Source: Neobacillus niacini (GTDB taxonomy: Bacteria; Bacillota; Bacilli; Bacillales; Cytobacillaceae). From it: 64,000 bases of DNA. The stretch covers positions 3,483,001 through 3,547,000 of the forward strand of contig NZ_JAUSZN010000001.1 in NCBI RefSeq assembly GCF_030817595.1. Reading direction: 5' to 3'. Numbering within the stretch: the first letter of the stretch is position 1; the number at the start of each line of letters is the position of its first letter. The notes under the pieces are model-generated. The model saw nothing but the letters and a program-made list of their open reading frames with translations. It ran no database searches and was not told the DNA's origin. A program made the position numbers and the translations under genes. Shown piece after piece: positions 47,764 to 55,519 of the stretch.

Positions 47764-48990
47764 TCAGTGGTCGTAGGCTAATTGATGTAATAATTGTATG
47801 AGTACCTCCAGGCCTGTTTCCAAATCCTTTGTTGAAGTAAACTCGATTGGGGAATGGCTAATCCCGCCCTGGCTGGGAACGAATATAATTGTTGTAGGAC
47901 AAATGCGTGCAAACAACTGCGCGTCATGCCCAGCACCGCTATTCATCCAATGGAAAGGAAAAGTGCTCCTAGTGCAAATGCTTTGTACAATTTCATTCAG
48001 TGTACGATCCATCTGGGCTGGCTGAACTTCATGCCACATCTCAATCTGTATATCCAAATCGCGTTTTTTAGCATGGGTTTTAAAAATTTCAGTGAATTGC
48101 TGACAAAAAGAACTTAAAATTGATTCGTTCGGATGCCGAGCGTCTACTGTAAACCGAACTTGATTAGGAATTACATTAGGTACATTAGGCTCAACAAAAA
48201 TTTGCCCCACACTTGTTACAAGATCTTCATCGTAATTCTTCACACTTTCGTATAAGTCATGAATCATGTTTACCGCCCCATGCAAAGCATCTCTTCTCCA
48301 TATCATCGAGGTGGTTCCAACATGGTTCGATTCGCCATTCACCGTAATGCGAAATCGCTTTTGACCGACAATGGCTTTGACAATGCCAATTGATTTTTCT
48401 ACTTTTTCAAGGGTGGGTCCTTGTTCGATATGTAGTTCAATAAAATTTTGGATATCATTTCGGACCCTGTATTCGGAAAGCCCAAATCCTGCCGCCATCA
48501 TAGCTGTCTCGAAGCTTATTCCCTCTGAATCCTTGATATCACTAATTTCATTAAATGAATAAGTTCCCGTCATCATACCTGACCCCCAAAGGGCAAGTGG
48601 AAACCGGCTGCCTTCTTCTTCGCAAAAAGAAACCACCTCAAGGTTTATAGCAGGTGTCCCATACGTCTTTTTTAAAAAATCTAAAGCCAATATTCCTGCA
48701 ATAATTCCATAGGCGCCATCATATTTACCGCCTGCTTTGACGGTGTCGACATGTGAGCCAATTAAAATAGTTTGGGCATTTGGATTCGATGAAGGCAATC
48801 TCCCAAATAAGTTTCCAATAGAATCATAAGTTGTGTGGAGCCCAGAATTCTCCATCCATCCCTTTAAAGCTTGCTGGGCATCCTTCCAAGGTTGGGAATA
48901 AAGTGTTCGAGATACACCTCCATCTGGTTCTCCCCCAAATGAAGCTAACCACTCAATTGCCTCTTCCAGATTAACGGGGAATTGCCCCAT
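47764..48990 (-). CDS. allC: allantoate amidohydrolase
   Basis: An M20-family amidohydrolase that opens allantoate to ureidoglycine, CO2 and ammonia. IGSHVDTVKAGGKYDGAYGI holds the metal His and Asp, VVSFCEEEGSRFPLALWGSG the glutamates, ELHIEQGPTLE the next His and SGAGHDAQLFARICP the last. NHVGTTSMIWRRDALHGA is the dimer His site. I chose the ATG at 48990 (408 aa), behind AAGGAAG. N-carbamoyl-amino-acid hydrolases look similar; the allantoinase beside it decides. It is called pucF in Bacillus subtilis. Confidence 0.9.
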   Translation of the reverse strand: MGQFPVNLEEAIEWLASFGGEPDGGVSRTLYSQPWKDAQQALKGWMENSGLHTTYDSIGNLFGRLPSSNPNAQTILIGSHVDTVKAGGKYDGAYGIIAGILALDFLKKTYGTPAINLEVVSFCEEEGSRFPLALWGSGMMTGTYSFNEISDIKDSEGISFETAMMAAGFGLSEYRVRNDIQNFIELHIEQGPTLEKVEKSIGIVKAIVGQKRFRITVNGESNHVGTTSMIWRRDALHGAVNMIHDLYESVKNYDEDLVTSVGQIFVEPNVPNVIPNQVRFTVDARHPNESILSSFCQQFTEIFKTHAKKRDLDIQIEMWHEVQPAQMDRTLNEIVQSICTRSTFPFHWMNSGAGHDAQLFARICPTTIIFVPSQGGISHSPIEFTSTKDLETGLEVLIQLLHQLAYDH

Positions 48991-48994
48991 AAAC

Positions 48995-50368
48995 TCACTT
49001 CCTTGGCTGTATATACTGACCATACTTTTCTGGGGTTACCCCTGTTTGATCGTCATAAATGACTTTTCCTCGTAAAATGGTTTTCTTTACTTTTAACAAA
49101 AATTTTCTATTTTCATAGGGGGAATATTGATTTCGAAAGGCAATGGATTGCTGATCCGCTATCGTTGTCTCATCTAATGAAATCAAGGCTAAATCTGCAT
49201 CCAATCCGGGTTGAATTTTTCCTTTCCTTCCTGATATACCAAAGACATCAGCAACATTCGCTGCGCCTAGAGGAAGTATGTTTTTAAGTGGAATCTTCCT
49301 TTTCAATGCCTCATCCAGTAACGCAAGCCAGGTAAATTGTACTCCTTGGATTCCACCCCATGCTTCCCAAATGGAATCAGTATTTTTCATCGAATAGAGA
49401 CAGGGGGAATGATCGGAACCAATGGTATCAATCCAGCCGTTTGAAATACATTCCCACAACCCTTCCACCTCTTCCCTCGACCGAAGCGGCGGGGCACACT
49501 TAAGGATGGCACCAGCTTTGAGGAAATCTTCTTCATCAAAAAGTAAATAATGTGGGCAGGTTTCTACTGTGACGTTTATTCCGCTTTTCTTTGCTTGGTG
49601 AATGAGTTTAACTACTCTCGCAGAACTGATATGAACAAAGTGGACACATGTACCATAATTTGCAGCTGCCTCTAACGCATAACGAACCGCCTGTTCTTCC
49701 GCTGATATCGGCCTGCTGGCGAGAAAGGCTTTACGCTCGTTGAGACCGTTTTGATTTTTATAAAAAGTGGTAAGGGTTTGAATCTCTTCCTCCCATTCTG
49801 CATGCAGAGCGAGGATTTTATTTTGTTGTGCGGCTATTTTCATGGCAAGCTTCAGCTGGTGTGGTGAAACAAAGGGAAAATCATCGATACCGCTCTCAGA
49901 CATAAATGCCTTCCAACCGATAATTCCCTCACTCATCTTGGTTAACTCTTCCTGCTGACGAACGGAATTCCCTGTCATTCCGCCCCACAAAGCATAATCA
50001 ATATAAGATTTGGAGGTTAAATACTCTGTTTTATTGTGTAGATTTTTTACGGTTGTCACAGATGGGGAACAATTTAGCGGCATATCAAAAATCGTTGTCG
50101 TTCCTCCAATAGCGGCGGCACGGCTGCCAGTTTCAATTCCTTCCCAATCCGTCCGGCCGGGATCATTAAAATGAACATGCGCATCGATAAATCCAGGAAC
50201 AACGAGGCAGCCACTGGCATCTATAGAATTGATTTTGTTTTCTTTCAAGGGTTCAGGTTCGCTTTCGAATAGCGCCTCAATCTTGCCGTCTTTTATTTTT
50301 ATACAAGCATACCGAAAACCATCTTCTGTAAAGACATATCCATTTTTCACCCAAACTTCAGTTTTCAT
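48995..50368 (-). CDS. allB: allantoinase
   Basis: AllB opens the allantoin ring to allantoate. It is a cyclic amidohydrolase: DAHVHFNDPGR gives the first metal histidines, GWKAFMSESGIDDFP the bridging lysine, LALHAEW and VHFVHISS the next histidines, and IGSDHSPC the aspartate. GGTTTIFDMPLNCSPSV near residue 88 is typical of allantoinases rather than dihydroorotases. It has 457 aa. The allC start lies only four bases after its stop. Confidence 0.95.
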   Translation of the reverse strand: MKTEVWVKNGYVFTEDGFRYACIKIKDGKIEALFESEPEPLKENKINSIDASGCLVVPGFIDAHVHFNDPGRTDWEGIETGSRAAAIGGTTTIFDMPLNCSPSVTTVKNLHNKTEYLTSKSYIDYALWGGMTGNSVRQQEELTKMSEGIIGWKAFMSESGIDDFPFVSPHQLKLAMKIAAQQNKILALHAEWEEEIQTLTTFYKNQNGLNERKAFLASRPISAEEQAVRYALEAAANYGTCVHFVHISSARVVKLIHQAKKSGINVTVETCPHYLLFDEEDFLKAGAILKCAPPLRSREEVEGLWECISNGWIDTIGSDHSPCLYSMKNTDSIWEAWGGIQGVQFTWLALLDEALKRKIPLKNILPLGAANVADVFGISGRKGKIQPGLDADLALISLDETTIADQQSIAFRNQYSPYENRKFLLKVKKTILRGKVIYDDQTGVTPEKYGQYIQPRK

Positions 50369-50377
50369 TTTCCCCTC

Positions 50378-50737
50378 CTAACTCCCCCTGTAGGTACTGT
50401 ACCCTCCTGGTGATATCAAAAGCGGCACATGATAATGGGAAGCCGGTTCAGAAATACCAAATCTTACAGGAACACAATCCAGGAACGAGGGATCCTCAGC
50501 GGAAGCTCCGCGATTTCGGTAATAGTCTCCTATATAAAAATGAAGTTCATAGATTCCCTTTTTCATATTATCCCCCTCCAAAAGGGGTTGATTTAATCTC
50601 CCATCTTGATTTGTGTAGGAAAAACGGATGGTCTCTTTTTCTTTATTTGGGCCAACACGCACTAACTCCACTAATACACCGCTAGCCGGCTTTCCTATGC
50701 TAGTGTCGAGGACATGAGTTGTTAGCTTTCCTGTCAT
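50378..50737 (-). CDS. uraH: 5-hydroxyisourate hydrolase (transthyretin-like)
   Basis: This enzyme hydrolyses 5-hydroxyisourate, the product of uricase, to OHCU. The transthyretin-like fold shows LTTHVLDTSIGKPASGVLVE, the active-site His and Arg in it and in SHYHVPLLISPGGYSTYRGS; YRGS at the end is the diagnostic motif. It has 119 aa and overlaps the uricase stop codon by one base. It is called pucM in Bacillus subtilis. Confidence 0.96.
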   Translation of the reverse strand: MTGKLTTHVLDTSIGKPASGVLVELVRVGPNKEKETIRFSYTNQDGRLNQPLLEGDNMKKGIYELHFYIGDYYRNRGASAEDPSFLDCVPVRFGISEPASHYHVPLLISPGGYSTYRGS

Positions 50738-51687
50738 TACTTTGATGCCTCTTCAGACTCTAAGTCATCACGCGTCATTGAAAAACATTGGAAGCCATAA
50801 GGGGGACGAGGTTCAGTAAATACTTTTCCTTCATGTGAGGCAGGAATTTCATCTAAAATTGTTTCCCATGTACGGTTATTGGATTCGAAACGTACTTCTG
50901 CTAACTGTGGGAAACGCTCTAGGATTCTAGTACCAATACGGTAAATGAGATTTTGGATAGATGGAGAGTTTTCTTCATGAAAGACGGTGTACGCAATATC
51001 TCTTACCTGTTCTGCGGCCACATAGCCATCAGGTGTATTTCCCCTGCCGTCCTCAAGGTCGTTATATCGCCAATCAATATTTAAAAAGATAAACAGCGGG
51101 CGATCATGGGATTCCGGCAATGTCGTATATTCATCCTTCACATAGCCGTAAAACGAACTGCCCTTTACCTTAATAAGCTTAAGACCCTTTAAACTGCTTA
51201 GGTGATGAGTGGTGATAATTTCATCTTTTTCACGTTTCACGTCTATCGAGGCTCCTGCTTGTTCATTTAGTGAATAGCGAAACACCAACGGGCTTGGTTC
51301 AAAGCCGCCATTTGTCGGGACAGGAAGTTCTTCAAAGGAAATCTGTTCACCTGAAATTTTAATACCTGTCATATGTGAATATGTCTCAAGAAACCTCTGT
51401 GCGACAAACTCAAGAAACCCTTCCTGGGTGGCGCCCTGATAATCTCCTGCATGCCTAAGGATGAAATTTTTCATTGAATCCGTTGCAACCACTAAAGTGT
51501 TGTCACCATCTTTAAATGAGGGGAAAAATGCTTCACCTTCAACGGCGACTTTTACATTCATGCCAAAAAGAATGTTATTTCTACCGGAGAAGGTGGATTC
51601 GGGGATGTTTCGAATCATTGTTAACGGCTTAGCGTAGGTCCGATAAACCCACACATCCGCTTTCCCGTAGCTCATCGTTCTTTTCAT
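50737..51687 (-). CDS. uaZ: urate oxidase (uricase)
   Basis: Cofactor-free uricase oxidises urate to 5-hydroxyisourate. MSYGKADVWVYRTYAKPL at the start, VVATDSMKNFILRHAGDYQG (the catalytic Thr-Asp-Ser region) and FIFLNIDWRYNDLEDGRGNT follow the family. I chose the ATG at 51687 (316 aa), behind AAGGAGG. In Bacillus subtilis the homologue PucL is fused to OHCU decarboxylase; here they are separate genes with a repeat array between them. Confidence 0.95.
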   Translation of the reverse strand: MKRTMSYGKADVWVYRTYAKPLTMIRNIPESTFSGRNNILFGMNVKVAVEGEAFFPSFKDGDNTLVVATDSMKNFILRHAGDYQGATQEGFLEFVAQRFLETYSHMTGIKISGEQISFEELPVPTNGGFEPSPLVFRYSLNEQAGASIDVKREKDEIITTHHLSSLKGLKLIKVKGSSFYGYVKDEYTTLPESHDRPLFIFLNIDWRYNDLEDGRGNTPDGYVAAEQVRDIAYTVFHEENSPSIQNLIYRIGTRILERFPQLAEVRFESNNRTWETILDEIPASHEGKVFTEPRPPYGFQCFSMTRDDLESEEASK

Positions 51688-51789
51688 ATTGTATTTAGCC
51701 TCCTTTTTTATTTTAAAAGGCTTTAAAATTAGGTCATGGGTACCACTTATTTTTGCACTTCTCGTAACTTTGTTGCTTATCAACAAGAA

Positions 51790-52165
51790 CCTATATTAAG
51801 GACAAACCTTTCTGAAGGGTTGAGAGATTTGTCCTCAAGACCCTTGATTAAGGACTAATCCTTCTGACAAGCCGTGAGATTTGTCCTCAAGACCTTTGAT
51901 TAAGGACTAATCTTTCTGACTGGCTTTGAGTTTTGTCCTCAAGACCCTGGATTAAGGACTAATCCTTCTGACTTGGCCGTGAGTTTTGTCCTCAAGACCT
52001 TGGATTAAGGACTAATCCTTCTGACTGGCCGTGAGATTTGTCCTCAAGACCCTTGATTAAGGACTAATCCTTCTGACTGGCCGTGAGATTTGTCCTCAAG
52101 ACCCTTGATTAAGGACTAATCCTTCTGACTGGCCGTGAGTTTTGCACTCAAGACCCTTAATTAAA
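51790..52165. repeat. tandem hairpin-repeat array 2, seven units of about 52 bp
   Basis: The units start (ATTAAGGAC) near 51795, 51846, 51898, 51950, 52003, 52055 and 52107, with a decayed eighth at about 52157. The core is GGACTAATCC, TTCTGACTGGCCGTGAG, ATTTGTCC, then CTCAAGACCCTTG. It is plainly the same family as array 1, but the left arm now reads GGACTAATC against GATTTGTCC, one mismatch in the stem. The array fills the gap between uraD and uricase and would be part of their message if they are co-transcribed. Confidence 0.92.
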
Positions 52166-52200
52166 CATCAAACTATGCGAAAACGATCACCATGAACAAA

Positions 52201-52689
52201 TCATCCTATGAAAATATCATTCAATCGAAACCCAGCGATTTTATACACTTCACGTAAGGCAATGTAATATTCTTCCTCGTAAGTATTATGAACCCTTTGC
52301 TTCATTGCTGCTAGAATCGTTTCCTTGCTTTGCCCCTTTACGGCCATAATAAACGGAAATTGAAATTTATTTACATACATCATATTTAGAGATACAAACT
52401 CCTCAAACTCTTCCTTTGAAAGCTTATCAAGGCCTGCTCCAGCTTGCTCCTTTTGGGAAAACTCGGACATTTGCAATCTTGTTCCTAAATCGGGGTGTGC
52501 ACGAAGTAACGCTAGCTGCATAGACTCCTCGGCATTTTGAACAATATCAATCATCGTTTGTAAAAGGTTCTCATGGGATTCAAACGGCATATTTTCCCAT
52601 GCTGCTGAAGCCACCCACGGAGAATGTTCAAACACCCAGCCTACTTTTTGTACAAACTCCTCCTTGCTCATTTGATTTACTTCCTCCAT
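52201..52689 (-). CDS. uraD: OHCU decarboxylase
   Basis: UraD turns 2-oxo-4-hydroxy-4-carboxy-5-ureidoimidazoline into S-allantoin, completing the urate-to-allantoin step. EHSPWVASAAWENMPF and LLRAHPDLGTRLQM are the family marks, with the catalytic His in the latter and in the SPW region; EEFEEFVSLNMMYVNKFQFP follows. I chose the ATG at 52689 (162 aa), behind GAGAGG. It corresponds to the N-terminal half of Bacillus subtilis PucL. A 513-base gap with repeat array 2 follows it. Confidence 0.94.
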   Translation of the reverse strand: MEEVNQMSKEEFVQKVGWVFEHSPWVASAAWENMPFESHENLLQTMIDIVQNAEESMQLALLRAHPDLGTRLQMSEFSQKEQAGAGLDKLSKEEFEEFVSLNMMYVNKFQFPFIMAVKGQSKETILAAMKQRVHNTYEEEYYIALREVYKIAGFRLNDIFIG

Positions 52690-52789
52690 TGCCTCACCTC
52701 TCTTCCTCCAGCTGGTGACCATACAGCTGGGTTACAGTTAAAACTATATATATTCCGAACCTGGTTACTAAAGTCTACCAAATTCTACA

Positions 52790-52965
52790 TTTCGCCTCCG
52801 AACCAAGAAAAGGAGACATACCGCGACGATTCTCACGTCATTCCATCAGGAAGGGAATTACACCCTTGTCATGAACCTATTGTTCAAGACAGCCCGCGGT
52901 GCTCTGTTAGAGCCGGCGTTTTGCGGTAGACCATTCCTTCCATTGGTCAGCCTACCACAAAGATT
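52790..52965 (-). ncRNA. candidate omega-RNA-like structured RNA of the TnpB-like gene
   Basis: Directly after the TnpB-like stop, on the same strand, the sequence holds nested stems. Plus-strand positions: GGTAG 52925-52929 with CTACC 52952-52956, inner ACCA/TGGT; GCTC 52901-52904 with GAGC 52910-52913; ACCGC 52820-52824 with GCGGT 52896-52900, closing a multiloop; inside it GACG/CGTC (52825-52839), AAGGG/CCCTT (52851-52867) and GTCATGAAC/GTTCAAGAC (52868-52890). TnpB proteins carry their guide scaffold at exactly this place. A guide, if any, would lie near 52745-52790. Function is inferred. Confidence 0.6.
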
Positions 52966-52982
52966 GAATTTTAGTACCAGGA

Positions 52983-54551
52983 TTACACCTCCTTGAATTG
53001 TAATTTTTGGTTCTTGATCATTAATGTTTTATGAATCACATTCCATAATTTCCAACTATGGTTTTCCTTGAATGTTTCTATATTTCTTAACAACATCCCC
53101 AAATACTTCCGCCTTTGCTTGCCGTTTTTTGACTTTTTCTCGGATTCTTCCATTGACCCAAGAATAGAAATCAATTTTGGCTTTACTAGTTGTCTTAACT
53201 GGATTAGGATTTCTTGTGGTATTTTTTCATCAAAACCAAGACATCTTCTCCCAATAACAAGAGCAGCTGCTTCATGAACGGATAAGCCATACTTTTTACT
53301 ATATTTAAATCGTCCAACAACGGATGTATAAGCGGGATTTACTTTTTTTATTTTAAAACCAAATTTAATTCCTCTAGAGATAATAGCCTTTTGTAATTTT
53401 GTTTTTGCAAACGCATGGACAAGGCGGTTGAATCGTTTATTCGTATCATGATCTTGTTTTAATGTAATATCTTCTATGACGATAGCTCCCACGTTCCAAG
53501 ACAAAAGATACTGAACGATATCTTTTGCAATTTCTCCTGAAATATTGGACCTGCGGTTGCTTTTTACATATTCCATTTCATGACAATAAAAGGTTTTAGA
53601 TTCTAATAAATTTCCTTGTTTGGTTAAAATAGAAACCGCTACGCGATCAATGTTCACATCAATTCCCCCAACTAAATCAGACTGAATCTTTTCATTCCCA
53701 TTCAGCATAGAACCATGGACTATGTCTTCATAAGTGATGTGGACATAAATCTCACTATTTTTCCGTTTTAACTCAATGGAATAGGGGATATATTCTTCCA
53801 AAGGTTTGTTCTTAGAGGTAATACCAACTTCATTGGGTAATACTACCCCAACAATAACATCGAAATATTTATCCGGTACATGTAGTTTGAAACGTAATCT
53901 AGGACTCCTTTTTTGACCCTCAACTAATAGTGGATTGGCCACTTCTATAAAAAACTGTTGCTCCCCCTTGTCGAATACGATTCTGGTGTTCAAATTACCC
54001 TTTTTTGACTTATCACCGCGAGAATAAAGGGTATTAGATCGTAGATCCTTCCATTCATTTCTTGTTATTTTCCCTTTTAAACGTTCATGAAAATTCCTTT
54101 TTCCCCCAAAGATCACGGTGGGAATCGTCTGATCTTCCTGGTGTTTTAATAAAAGGGATTCCTTTACTTGAAGTTTTTCTAAGCTGGCACTCAACCCTTT
54201 TAAGCAGGTCTCAAGAGGGACTTTTTTCGACCTTTTCCTACCTGTCTGATAATCTTCTAATTTCATGCAGGTCTTTTTAATTTTTCCTTGTACTCCTTGG
54301 ATTCTTAAGGGTAAAAGTTCTTTTTGACTTGAGATCATGGCTTGGGCTTGCATCACAGCATCTTCAGCATATCTTTTGTTCAAATGAAAGAGAGCACTTG
54401 TCGATTTAATTAATTTGCCGGACTGTTCACCCTCTAACAAGCGATTAAAGGAATACCGCAATGCAGCGCAAAAAACAGTCATTAATCGATTTAGTTTTTC
54501 AAGCTCGACGGCACTCCCATCGTCTATTAGGCAAATTTTCGTAACCTTCAT
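52983..54551 (-). CDS. TnpB/Cas12-like protein, stand-alone, altered RuvC site
   Basis: A 522-aa relative of TnpB. RuvC motif I is VGGIDVNIDRVAVSIL (Asp near 298) and motif II GAIVIEDITL (Glu near 360). VNPAYTSVVGRFKYSKKYGL then SVHEAAALVIGRR stands where TnpB has its YTSxxCSxCG zinc ribbon and the D-x-N-A-A motif. The cysteines are absent, and the third Asp is replaced by an S-x-H-E context. It may be inactive as a nuclease, or use His/Glu instead. Start 54551, behind AGGAGGGG. No TnpA lies near, and no insertion-sequence ends were found. The protein could be a domesticated RNA-guided factor. Confidence 0.85.
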   Translation of the reverse strand: MKVTKICLIDDGSAVELEKLNRLMTVFCAALRYSFNRLLEGEQSGKLIKSTSALFHLNKRYAEDAVMQAQAMISSQKELLPLRIQGVQGKIKKTCMKLEDYQTGRKRSKKVPLETCLKGLSASLEKLQVKESLLLKHQEDQTIPTVIFGGKRNFHERLKGKITRNEWKDLRSNTLYSRGDKSKKGNLNTRIVFDKGEQQFFIEVANPLLVEGQKRSPRLRFKLHVPDKYFDVIVGVVLPNEVGITSKNKPLEEYIPYSIELKRKNSEIYVHITYEDIVHGSMLNGNEKIQSDLVGGIDVNIDRVAVSILTKQGNLLESKTFYCHEMEYVKSNRRSNISGEIAKDIVQYLLSWNVGAIVIEDITLKQDHDTNKRFNRLVHAFAKTKLQKAIISRGIKFGFKIKKVNPAYTSVVGRFKYSKKYGLSVHEAAALVIGRRCLGFDEKIPQEILIQLRQLVKPKLISILGSMEESEKKSKNGKQRRKYLGMLLRNIETFKENHSWKLWNVIHKTLMIKNQKLQFKEV

Positions 54552-55024
54552 TCCATCCCCTCCTAAGAACAAATGTTCTATATTAATTATAGGGTTTTAT
54601 TGGAAGAAAGGCAAAAATTAGTCCCTTTTCTTTTGTCAGATTTTAATAATATTTTGTAGTTTCTTATAGATTTATTTAAACAGTTACAACCTCCTAAAAA
54701 TACATCAACTGTTCTCTCTCTATTTATGAATCTTCATAAATGGCTTAGGAATTTGTCAGCTATCGGTGACACAGTAAACTCGTCCTGCCAATTTTTCACT
54801 ATAATATCGAAATGCCGAAATAGTATCTACAAACGTGTCATATAATCTAACAAGTTTTTTAAATAGTCCCAGCCAAAAATAGTGTGTTAACAAACCTAAC
54901 AACAAGGAAGAAATTCTATGTATGTTATAGAATAATGAATTTCAAGTTAAAAAGATTATTAAACCTTAGTGCTAATCCATAGCTTACAAATGGATAAAAA
55001 TATATCAAAGAATGGAGAGGTTAC
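54552..55024 (+). other. control region upstream of guaD
   Basis: No gene is seen. The first part holds the palindrome AGAACAAATGTTCT (about 54565-54578), near the start of the TnpB-like gene. The middle is AT-rich without features I can name. The last 140 bases hold the TnrA-type operator and the guaD promoter. Confidence 0.5.
54885..54901 (+). promoter_or_regulatory. TnrA operator upstream of guaD
   Basis: TGTTAACAAACCTAACA matches TGTNA-N7-TNACA exactly. A -10-like TAGAAT lies at 54928-54933, so the operator centre is about 47 bases before the start site, the activating position. TnrA control of guanine deaminase is also known in Bacillus subtilis. Confidence 0.8.
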
Positions 55025-55495
55025 ATGTCAGATATTCATTTTATGAAAAAAGCGATTGAGGAAGCGCTCAACAATGTCCTAACCAATCATGGTGGACCAT
55101 TTGGAGCAATCGTGGTGAAGGATGGAAAAATAATCGGAGTTGGCCGTAATGAAGTGACTTCCACCAACGATCCAACCGCACATGCAGAGGTCCAGGCCAT
55201 TCGCGCGGCCTGCAGCTATTTAAAGGATTTCCAACTGACGGACTGCGAAATCTATACCAGCTGTGAACCTTGTCCAATGTGCATTGGTGCGATTTACTGG
55301 GCTAGACCAAAAGCTGTTTACTATGCCTGCACGAAACAGGAGGCGGCCAAGATAGGGTTTGATGATCAGTTCATTTATGAACAACTCGAACTTCCAATGG
55401 AAAATCGTAAAATACCCATGGAGAAACTTTTTCCGGACGATGGTGATATTCCTTTTCGAACATGGGAAAACTCAAAGAATAAAGTAGAATACTAA
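55025..55495 (+). CDS. guaD: guanine deaminase
   Basis: GuaD converts guanine to xanthine and ammonia. It is the small cytidine-deaminase-type enzyme: zinc ligands in PTAHAEVQAIRAA and SCEPCPMCIGAIYWARPKAV. It has 156 aa, as in Bacillus subtilis, and the C-terminal swap region PMEKLFPDDGDIPFRTWENS is present. GGAGAGG precedes the ATG. It shares a TnrA-type promoter with adeC, which starts 24 bases downstream. Confidence 0.96.
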   Translation: MSDIHFMKKAIEEALNNVLTNHGGPFGAIVVKDGKIIGVGRNEVTSTNDPTAHAEVQAIRAACSYLKDFQLTDCEIYTSCEPCPMCIGAIYWARPKAVYYACTKQEAAKIGFDDQFIYEQLELPMENRKIPMEKLFPDDGDIPFRTWENSKNKVEY

Positions 55496-55519
55496 TTCAT
55501 AGTTAGAGGGTGTCGAGCA

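Noticed and set aside
52740..54600. Complete IS200/IS605 element around the TnpB-like gene
   Set aside because: No TnpA gene was found and no left and right end hairpins of the usual kind could be paired; only the 3' flank is structured.
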